Shown: piece after piece, positions 1 to 5,604 of the stretch | How the letters are laid out: every line of letters starts with the position of its first letter | Numbering within the stretch: position 1 is the first letter of the stretch | NCBI GenBank assembly: GCA_024276455.1 | Contig: JAJRXE010000085.1 | Coordinates: forward strand, 1-12,299 | Length of the DNA stretch: 12,299 nt | Direction: 5' to 3' | DNA from: Calditrichota bacterium | GTDB lineage: Bacteria; Calditrichota; Calditrichia; RBG-13-44-9 | Notes under the pieces: model-generated | The model's input: only the letters and a program-made list of their open reading frames with translations | What the model was told of the DNA's origin: nothing | Databases searched by the model: none | Made by a program: the position numbers and the translations under genes

Positions 1-924
1 ATCGTGTGCCGGATTTGCGTGCCGGAGCCGGATTATAACGAGTACCTGTTCGCCACGGCTGTGGAAGAGCTGGCGGGTGTACAGGTGCCGGAACGCGGGC
101 TGTGGATTCGCACTTTCGTACTGGAACTGATGCGCGTGGCATCGCTCACCATGGGCCTGGGTGGTCAGGCCGGTTCCACGGGACTGGGAACCATCGGGCA
201 ATGGGGCGTGGCGCACCGCGACTACGTGCTGGACCTGTTCGAAGAACTCACCGGCGGACGCGTTTACCACATGTACATCATTCCCGGCGGGGTGCGGCAG
301 GATTTCCCCGAGGGCTTCCCGGAACGGGTGGAAGCAGTTCTGAAGAAGCTGGAGAAGCTCATTGCGGATATTGAGAAGGTCATGTTCAACAATACCGTGT
401 TCAAGGCGCGCACCAGAGGGCTGGGTTATATTCCGCCGGAATGGGTGGAGCCCTTCGGAATTACCGGAACCACCGCGCGGGCGGCTGGTGTACCACTGGA
501 CGTGCGCAAGAACAATCCCTACCTGGTGTACGACCAGCTTGATTTCGAGATGATTTTAGGGAGTGCATCGGATGTATATGAGCGCACCCTGCTGCGCAAG
601 GAAGAAATCCTGATGTCCATCAACCTGATTCGCCAGATTCTGAAGAAAATGCCCGGCGGTCCGGTGCGCCACAAATTGCCCAATCCCCTGCACTGGAAGG
701 TACCGGCCGGCGAAACCTACGTGCGAGCGGAATCCGGTCGCGGAGAGATGGGTTACTACGTGGTGTCCGATGGCAGTGAATATCCCCGTCGGGTGCACGT
801 GCGCGGCGCCAGCTACACCCATGCCATGGCGCTGCTGGAACAACTGGCGGTGGGCGTCAGCGTGGCCGATGTGGCACCGCTGATGGTGTCCCTGCAGACC
901 TGCCCTCCGGAGATTGAAAGGTAG
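1..924 (+). CDS. Complex I 49-kDa / group 4 hydrogenase-like large subunit (NuoD/MbxL-like), 5'-truncated
   Basis: This is the C-terminal part (about 307 residues visible) of a NuoD/energy-converting hydrogenase large-subunit homologue. The frame is open to the window edge (ATC at 1-3), so the GTG at 4 is not a true start. Family landmarks are AVEEL..VQVPER near residues 19-31 and YIIPGGVRQDFPEG near 92-105. Numbering from codon 4, a CxxC (C2-R-I-C5) sits where [NiFe] large subunits carry CGIC. The C-terminus ends in TCPPEIER (C300, E303), so the usual DPCxxC has kept only its first cysteine. Plain NuoD normally has neither pair. I infer a membrane-complex subunit of the Mbx/Ehr (hydrogenase-related) type rather than a true hydrogenase or true complex I. 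The flavoprotein downstream fits a ferredoxin/NAD(P)H-linked complex. Family assignment is confident; subtype and activity are inferred. Confidence 0.85.
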   Translation: MVCRICVPEPDYNEYLFATAVEELAGVQVPERGLWIRTFVLELMRVASLTMGLGGQAGSTGLGTIGQWGVAHRDYVLDLFEELTGGRVYHMYIIPGGVRQDFPEGFPERVEAVLKKLEKLIADIEKVMFNNTVFKARTRGLGYIPPEWVEPFGITGTTARAAGVPLDVRKNNPYLVYDQLDFEMILGSASDVYERTLLRKEEILMSINLIRQILKKMPGGPVRHKLPNPLHWKVPAGETYVRAESGRGEMGYYVVSDGSEYPRRVHVRGASYTHAMALLEQLAVGVSVADVAPLMVSLQTCPPEIER

Positions 925-948
925 GAGTTGAACTAAATGAGGAGATAA

Positions 949-1062
949 ATAAAATTCCAAATTCCAATTATTCATTGACCAAAACTTCCGTACGGAATGT
1001 TTGGGATTTCGGTCATTGTGATTTGGAGATTATTTGGAATTTTAAATTTGGTGCTTGTAATT
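949..1062. repeat. Long imperfect inverted repeat in the operon gap
   Basis: The 193-bp gap between the two oxidoreductase genes is AT-rich and contains an imperfect inverted repeat. The left arm (about 951-980) reads AAATTCCAAAT and ends CATTGACC. The right arm (about 1011-1044) begins GGTCATTG and ends ATTTGGAATTT. The centre is a perfect 12-bp palindrome, TTCCGTACGGAA, at 986-997. The tail (1044-1062) contains TTTGGTGCTTGTAATTTT. The composition differs sharply from the flanking genes. It resembles AT-rich dispersed intergenic repeats (AATTCCAAATTCC... / ...TTGGTGCTTG) that I remember from various bacterial genomes; that resemblance is recollection, not a search. It could form a long RNA hairpin between the two cistrons. 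Confidence 0.6.
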
Positions 1063-1106
1063 TTGTCAAGATAGGATCTTTTGATGACCAAAGGCTGGAA
1101 CAAGAT

Positions 1107-1110
1107 GAGG
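1107..1110 (+). promoter_or_regulatory. Ribosome binding site fixing the flavoprotein start
   Basis: GAGG lies seven bases before the ATG at 1118, which supports that start. Confidence 0.6.
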
Positions 1111-1117
1111 AACGAAA

Positions 1118-2899
1118 ATGAGCCTGAAAGACCTGATTTCTCCTTTTTATGCCTGGAAACGGGCGCTGGACAAACCGTTTACCATAAATAAACCGGTGAC
1201 CGAGCGGGAAGGTGCCGCGCGCTACCGTGGTTTCCATGTGAACGACATCGAGAAGTGCATCGGCTGCGGTACCTGCGAGGAAATCTGCCAGAACGAAGCC
1301 ATCGACATGGTGGAAATCGCCGGACTGGAGCCCAAAAACGGCGACAGCGGGCTGCGTCCCATGATTGACTACGGCCGTTGCTGCTGGTGCGCCCTGTGCG
1401 TGGACGTCTGTCCCACCGGATCGCTGGGCATGTCCAACGACTACATCTGGGTCACCCCCAATGCTGAGGAATGGCGCTTCACACCGGGTGTGGACGAGAA
1501 AGCATGGAAGGACGACGACAAAGGCTACCGGCGTACCGAAGAAGCCTGGCTGCTGAACCCCGAACTGACCGAAATGCCGGTAATGAATCCCGAAACGCGT
1601 AAGCAGACTTTCGAAGAAATGGCGCTGGGTTTCACCGATGAAATGGCCGTGGACGAAGCCAGCCGTTGCCTGGAGTGCGGCATCTGTGTGGCTGCCTGTC
1701 CCACCCACATGGACATTCCCGAATACATCCGCGCCATCCGGGAGGGCCGCCTGGAAGAAGGGCTGGAAATCCTGTACGACACCAACCCCTTCCCGGAATC
1801 CTGCGGTCGCATCTGTACCGCGCGCTGCCAGGACGTGTGCGCGCTGGGACACAACGGGGAGCCCATCGCCATCCGCTTCCTGAAACGCTACATCACCGAC
1901 AGGACAGTAGAAAAGAAATACCAGATTCTGGGAATCGGCAAAGAACTGCCTTCCACCGGCAAAAAAGTGGCCGTCATCGGTGGCGGACCGTCCGGTTTAA
2001 CTGCGGCGTACTACCTGCGAAATTACGGGCACGAGGTCACCGTTTTCGAGAAGCACAATCACCTGGGCGGCATGCTGCGCTACGGCATCCCGGAATACCG
2101 TTTGCCCAAAGCGGTGCTGGACCGCGAAATCCAGACCATTCTGGACACCGGTGTGGAGGTGAAGTACAACATCGAGGTGGGCAGGGACATCTCCCTGCAG
2201 GAGCTGCGCCAGCAGTACGACGCGGTGTACATCTCCGTGGGTGCCCAGAAGGGAACCCAGATGCCCATCGAAGGGATGGACACACCCGGCGTGCTGGTGG
2301 GGGTGGACTTTCTGGACCGCATCGCCGAAGGCGAGAGACCCGACCTGGGCGAGCGCGTGGTGGTGGTGGGTGGCGGAAACACCGCCATGGACGTCTGCCG
2401 CTCTTCCGTGCGTCTGGGAGCCAGAGAAGTGTTTGTGCTCTACCGCCGCACCGAAGCGGAAATGCCCGCCAACCGGGAAGAAATCGAGGAAGCCAAAGAA
2501 GAAGGCGTGCAGTTCCAGTTTCTGGTGACACCCATTAAAATCAGCAAAGAAGGCGAACGGCTGGCGATTGAGTGCCTGCGCATGCAGTTGGGCGAACCGG
2601 ATGCCAGTGGTCGGCGGCGACCGGTACCCATCGAAGGTTCCAACTTTACCATTCAGGCGGACACCTGCATCATGGCCATCGGGCAGAAGGTGGACAGCAG
2701 CATGGCCCAGCAGGTGGAGGTGAAGGTCACCCGCTGGGGCACCTTCGAAGTAAATCCCGACACCCTGGAGACCAGCGTACCCGGCGTTTTCGCCGGCGGC
2801 GACTGCGAGCGGGGGCCGGAAGATGCCATCAGCGCCATTGCGGACGGGAAAAAAGCGGCTTACTTCATGCACCGCTTCCTGCAGAAAAAAACCACCTAA
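1118..2899 (+). CDS. NuoI-like ferredoxin domain fused to GltD/NfnB-like FAD-NAD(P)H oxidoreductase
   Basis: The 593-aa protein has two parts. The N-terminus is a NuoI-like ferredoxin with two CxxCxxCxxxC [4Fe-4S] motifs (C47/50/53/57 and C88/91/94/98). From about residue 170 it matches the GltD/NfnB/SudA family: iron-sulfur motif C184/187/190/194, a second cysteine set CGRIC-TAR-CQDVC (229-241), an FAD dinucleotide fold (GGGPSG 288-293), an NAD(P)H fold (GGGNTAMD 418-425) followed by YRR (442-444), and the closing GVFAGGDC (556-563). This family passes electrons between NAD(P)H, FAD and iron-sulfur clusters or ferredoxin. No GltB partner is present, so glutamate synthase is unlikely. Following a NuoD/MbxL-like gene, it probably forms the soluble electron-input or -output arm of that complex; this is inference. 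From memory, Thermotoga-type Mbx-like loci also carry a GltD-like gene. Confidence 0.92.
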   Translation: MSLKDLISPFYAWKRALDKPFTINKPVTEREGAARYRGFHVNDIEKCIGCGTCEEICQNEAIDMVEIAGLEPKNGDSGLRPMIDYGRCCWCALCVDVCPTGSLGMSNDYIWVTPNAEEWRFTPGVDEKAWKDDDKGYRRTEEAWLLNPELTEMPVMNPETRKQTFEEMALGFTDEMAVDEASRCLECGICVAACPTHMDIPEYIRAIREGRLEEGLEILYDTNPFPESCGRICTARCQDVCALGHNGEPIAIRFLKRYITDRTVEKKYQILGIGKELPSTGKKVAVIGGGPSGLTAAYYLRNYGHEVTVFEKHNHLGGMLRYGIPEYRLPKAVLDREIQTILDTGVEVKYNIEVGRDISLQELRQQYDAVYISVGAQKGTQMPIEGMDTPGVLVGVDFLDRIAEGERPDLGERVVVVGGGNTAMDVCRSSVRLGAREVFVLYRRTEAEMPANREEIEEAKEEGVQFQFLVTPIKISKEGERLAIECLRMQLGEPDASGRRRPVPIEGSNFTIQADTCIMAIGQKVDSSMAQQVEVKVTRWGTFEVNPDTLETSVPGVFAGGDCERGPEDAISAIADGKKAAYFMHRFLQKKTT

Positions 2900-2998
2900 G
2901 CGGGTGGCCCGGCCGGAAAACGGGAAAAATTGTTCCATGCACCGAAGCGATTCACCCGGGAAATAAACGGAACCTCCAGGGGCAGCGAATTCATTTCG

Positions 2999-3027
2999 TT
3001 GCATTTTGACTTGAGAACGATTATCTT
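2999..3027 (+). promoter_or_regulatory. Weak candidate promoter for the ferritin-like genes
   Basis: TTGCAT (2999-3004), a 17-bp spacer, then TATCTT (3022-3027) gives a sigma-70-like arrangement with only partial consensus matches (3/6 and 4/6). It sits in the 151-bp gap before the first ferritin-like gene, and the Fur-like box overlaps its -10. The rest of that gap (2900-2998) shows nothing I can name. Confidence 0.25.
3012..3026 (+). promoter_or_regulatory. Fur/PerR-like operator upstream of ferritin-like genes
   Basis: TGAGAAC-G-ATTATCT resembles the Fur 7-1-7 inverted repeat (TGATAAT-N-ATTATCA), with 11 of 14 arm positions matching by hand. Read from 3013, it matches 13 of 19 positions of the classical Fur box. 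It lies 25 bp before the first ferritin-like start, a sensible place for iron or peroxide control. One weak site in an AT-rich leader can occur by chance, so confidence is limited. Confidence 0.35.
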
Positions 3028-3050
3028 TAAAAAAATCCGGAGTGTGAAGC

Positions 3051-3524
3051 ATGAGCGAACAAAAACGTTCCCTGAAGTTTGATTCTATCGATTCCGTTCT
3101 CAGTTTTGCCATTTCCAAAGAAGAGGAAGCCTACCATTTCTACATGACCTGGTCTGAGAAATCCAGGGATGCCGCCATCAAGGAGGTGCTGGTGGAATTT
3201 GCCCGAGAGGAATTGCGCCACAAGGAGCTCATCCTGGAGGTCAAAGCCGGTAAACCTTTTGAAGCCAAACCGCAGCAGGTGTACGATCTGAAAATCGGGG
3301 ACTATTTTGTGCCGGTGAAACCGTCGGAAGAGATGAGCTACCAGGACGCCCTGCAGGTGGCCATTCAGCGGGAAATCGGCGCCCGGGAGCTGTACGAGTA
3401 TCTGGCTTCCATTAGTGCGGAAGGCAAAATTAAAAAGCTGTTCGAAAGTCTGGCCAAAGAAGAGGCCAAACACAAGATGCGTCTGGAACAGATTTACGAC
3501 GATGAGATTTACCGGGAAAACTAA
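3051..3524 (+). CDS. Ferritin-like diiron protein (rubrerythrin-related, no rubredoxin domain), copy 1
   Basis: This 157-aa cytoplasmic protein is of the ferritin/rubrerythrin superfamily. Two helix pairs each carry an E-xx-A-xxx-Y helix followed by an E-xx-H helix: E24..A27..Y31 with E54..H57, and E108..A111..Y115 with E138..H141. This gives a plausible complete diiron ligand set. There is no CxxC rubredoxin domain, so it is not a full rubrerythrin; such short members are usually linked to peroxide reduction or iron handling. The ATG at 3051 has GGAG about ten bases upstream. The next gene begins 45 bp downstream and is a paralogue, so the two are probably co-transcribed. The upstream leader holds a Fur-like box. 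The physiological substrate is unknown. Confidence 0.88.
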   Translation: MSEQKRSLKFDSIDSVLSFAISKEEEAYHFYMTWSEKSRDAAIKEVLVEFAREELRHKELILEVKAGKPFEAKPQQVYDLKIGDYFVPVKPSEEMSYQDALQVAIQREIGARELYEYLASISAEGKIKKLFESLAKEEAKHKMRLEQIYDDEIYREN

Positions 3525-3556
3525 TCGCGCTTGTCGGGCAAACTAACCGAGCGTGC

Positions 3557-3563
3557 GGGAGGA
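3557..3563 (+). promoter_or_regulatory. Strong Shine-Dalgarno deciding the second ferritin-like start
   Basis: GGGAGGA lies six bases before the ATG at 3570. It argues for that start over the upstream in-frame alternative at 3531, and it makes the protein 157 aa, exactly the length of its paralogue. Confidence 0.75.
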
Positions 3564-3569
3564 AATTTC

Positions 3570-4043
3570 ATGCCGAAACAGCAAGATGAAGTGCACCTGA
3601 AATCCATTGACTCGATTTTGAGCTTTGCTCTGGCGGTGATTGAAGATAATTACCATTTCTACAAAAGCTGGGCGGAGAAGATTCGCAGTCAAACGGTAAA
3701 AGAAGCGCTGGAGGAATTGGCCAAAGAAGAACTGCACCACAAAACCGTTCTGCTTTCGGTGGAACACAACCGCGATTTCGAGCACCTGACTGAAAAAGTG
3801 GTCGATTTAAAATTGAGCGATTACTTCATCAAAACCAAACCGCACGAGAATATGACCTACGAAGAGGCGCTGGTGATTGCCATGAAACGGGAGCTGGCGG
3901 CCATCGAAACCTACCGCTATCTGGAGTCCATTTGCCGTTCGCCCAAGGTGAAAGCCATTTTCCGGGCGTTGGCGGAGGACGCCACCCACCACAAACACGA
4001 GCTGGAAAAACAGTACATCGATTATTTCATGAGCGACAATTAA
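3570..4043 (+). CDS. Ferritin-like paralogue with degenerate diiron site, copy 2
   Basis: This 157-aa paralogue aligns end to end without gaps to the preceding ferritin-like protein, with about 67 identical residues (about 43%) by hand count. It shares SIDS-LSFA, YHFY, EEL-HK, DLK and DYF blocks. It keeps E54, H57, E108 and H141, but the positions equivalent to ligands E24 and E138 of copy 1 are I24 and A138. E25 and D137 lie next to them and might substitute. This suggests a weakened or asymmetric metal site, or a partner role in a hetero-oligomer with copy 1. The start is set by the strong GGGAGGA ribosome binding site. It ends 12 bp from the convergent response regulator. Family is secure; the loss of function is inference. 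Confidence 0.87.
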   Translation: MPKQQDEVHLKSIDSILSFALAVIEDNYHFYKSWAEKIRSQTVKEALEELAKEELHHKTVLLSVEHNRDFEHLTEKVVDLKLSDYFIKTKPHENMTYEEALVIAMKRELAAIETYRYLESICRSPKVKAIFRALAEDATHHKHELEKQYIDYFMSDN

Positions 4044-4055
4044 AGGCAGGAAGCC

Positions 4056-5501
4056 CTACGATTCCTCACCTGAATGTTTAGGTCCTCGCAGGTTGTAACG
4101 CTTGATTTTTTTCTGCAGACCGACTCTGCTGAGACCCAGCGCGCGGGCAGCGTGGGTGATATTGCCGCGAAACTCGTTTAATTTTTCCAGAATGAGTTGC
4201 CGTTCGATGCTCTCCACAATTTCTTTCAACGAGCCCTCCAGCGGTACCAGCGGAGTGCCGGCGCTCCCGGGTTGAATTCGCAGAGAGAACAGGTCGGCAG
4301 TGAGCGGTTTGCCTTCGTCTGCCAGGGTTACTGCCCGCTCGATTTCGTTTTCCAGCTCCCGCACGTTGCCGGGAAACGGTGCCGTAAGCAGCACCTTCAT
4401 GGCTTCGCGGTCGATTCCTGGAATATTCTTCTTCAGCTTGCGGCGGTACTTCTTCAGGAAATGCTCCGCTAACAGGGGAATGTCTTCCCGCCGTTCCCGC
4501 AATGGTGGTACGTTAATCTGGAATACGTTGAGGCGGTAGTAAAGGTCTTCGCGGAATTTCCCAGCCCGCACCAGGGAGTAAAGGTCACGGTTGGTGGCAG
4601 AAATGACCCGCACGTTCACTTTAATGGTTTTGGCTGCACCGAGGGGCCGGATTTCCCCTTCCTGCAGCACCCGCAGCAAACGCTGCTGAAAGGCCGGCGA
4701 GGTGTCCCCGATTTCGTCCAGGAAGATGGTGCCCCCGTCGGCAATCTCGAAGAGCCCCTTCTTGTCCGTTACCGCGCCAGTGAAAGCTCCCCGGGTATGT
4801 CCGAACAGTTCGCTCTCCAACAAGGTGTCCGGCAAAGCCGCACAGTTCTGGGTGACGAACAGTTTGTGTTTGCGGGGACCGTTGTAGTGGATCGCTCGGG
4901 CAATCAGTTCCTTGCCGGTGCCGGTCTCTCCGGTAATCAGCACGGTAGTGTCGGTGGGAATCACCTTGCGCATCAGGCGGAATACTTCCTGCATAGCCTC
5001 GCTCTGCCCGATAATATTCTCGAATTCGTAGTGCTTCTCCGCTTCCCGGTGCAGGAGGATGTTTTCTTCCTCCAGGCGGCGGTTGGCTTCTTTCAATTCC
5101 TCAATGAGCCGCTGATTCTCCTTCACCAGCCGGTAGCGCTCCACCGCCCGCCGCACAATCAAGCGCAGTTCCTCCGGTTCCCACGGCTTGTTGATGTAGT
5201 AGTAAATCTGGCCTTCGTTAATGGCCTGAATGGTTGCCTCGATGTCGGTGTAGCCGGTAATGAGAATCCGCACCGCGTCCGGCTGGATTTCAATTGCCCG
5301 GCGGAAGAATTCCACCCCGGTCATTTCTGGCATGCGCTGGTCCGCCAGAATCACCTCCACTTCCTGCGATTTCAATACTTCCAGCGCGGAGATACCGCTG
5401 AGGGACTGAATCACGTCAAACTCCCGCCGCAGAGTGCGGTAAATGGCGTTCAGACTGGGCTGTTCATCGTCCACGGCCAGAATTTTCGGTTTCTCTGCCA
5501 A
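4056..5501 (-). CDS. NtrC-family sigma-54-dependent response regulator
   Basis: The 481-aa protein has the classical three parts. The receiver domain (about 1-120) has the acidic pair D11/D12, phospho-acceptor D54 in LADQRMP, T82 and K105 in NKPW. A charged, probably coiled-coil linker spans about 120-155. The AAA+ sigma-54 activator domain (about 162-390) has Walker A GETGTGKE (191-198), an intact GAFTGA loop (238-243), Walker B IFLDEIGD (259-266), sensor I SATNRD (301-306) and arginine finger/sensor II region PGNVRELENEIE (377-388). A Fis-type helix-turn-helix closes it (GNITHAARALGLSR, 446-459). All key residues are present, so it should activate RNA polymerase-sigma-54 when phosphorylated. 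The start is TTG at 5501, preceded by AAAGGAG seven bases away. It follows the kinase gene in the same direction, making that kinase its likely partner. Targets are not visible here. Confidence 0.95.
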   Translation of the reverse strand: MAEKPKILAVDDEQPSLNAIYRTLRREFDVIQSLSGISALEVLKSQEVEVILADQRMPEMTGVEFFRRAIEIQPDAVRILITGYTDIEATIQAINEGQIYYYINKPWEPEELRLIVRRAVERYRLVKENQRLIEELKEANRRLEEENILLHREAEKHYEFENIIGQSEAMQEVFRLMRKVIPTDTTVLITGETGTGKELIARAIHYNGPRKHKLFVTQNCAALPDTLLESELFGHTRGAFTGAVTDKKGLFEIADGGTIFLDEIGDTSPAFQQRLLRVLQEGEIRPLGAAKTIKVNVRVISATNRDLYSLVRAGKFREDLYYRLNVFQINVPPLRERREDIPLLAEHFLKKYRRKLKKNIPGIDREAMKVLLTAPFPGNVRELENEIERAVTLADEGKPLTADLFSLRIQPGSAGTPLVPLEGSLKEIVESIERQLILEKLNEFRGNITHAARALGLSRVGLQKKIKRYNLRGPKHSGEES

Positions 5502-5508
5502 AACGATA

Positions 5509-5515
5509 CTCCTTT
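5509..5515 (-). promoter_or_regulatory. Shine-Dalgarno supporting the regulator's TTG start
   Basis: On the minus strand AAAGGAG precedes the TTG codon at 5501 with a spacing of seven bases. It justifies the non-ATG start at the natural beginning of the receiver domain. Confidence 0.7.
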
Positions 5516-5552
5516 CAAACCACGAATCACACTAATTAGCACGAATTAAAGC
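5516..5552 (-). repeat. Repeat-like phrase in the regulator leader
   Basis: On the minus strand the leader contains TTCGTG-CTAATTAGTGTGA-TTCGTGG, two TTCGTG copies around a GTGTGA core. It resembles an ATTCGTG(T)AATTCGTGG-type phrase that I recall as dispersed between genes in many bacterial genomes. That link is from memory. It lies between the terminator and the ribosome binding site, so any promoter for the regulator must be here or upstream; I see no convincing -35/-10. Confidence 0.4.
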
Positions 5553-5567
5553 GATTTTTACTTCTTT

Positions 5568-5602
5568 AAAAAGCCTCGCGCCTTGGCGGCTTTGCGAGAG
5601 GC
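5568..5602 (-). terminator. Rho-independent terminator after the sensor kinase
   Basis: On the minus strand GCCTCTCGC (5602-5594) pairs with GCGCGAGGC (5581-5573) in a nine-position stem with one mismatch and a 12-base loop, followed by five T residues (5572-5568). It begins two bases after the kinase stop codon. It separates kinase from regulator, so the regulator is either transcribed by read-through or from its own promoter. The CAAAGCCGCCAAGGCG text in it also resembles a common dispersed intergenic phrase. Confidence 0.65.
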
Positions 5603-5604
5603 AT

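Noticed and set aside
1013..1852. Long minus-strand open frame (279 codons) opposite the flavoprotein
   Set aside because: It is a mirror of the strongly conserved plus-strand gene, is His/Gly/Val-rich as antisense frames are, and matches no family I recognise. The 373-codon frame at 1997-3118 is rejected for the same reason.
4030..4075. Bidirectional terminator between the convergent ferritin-like and regulator genes
   Set aside because: Only 12 bp separate the stop codons, and I found no stem longer than four pairs and no T-run on either strand.
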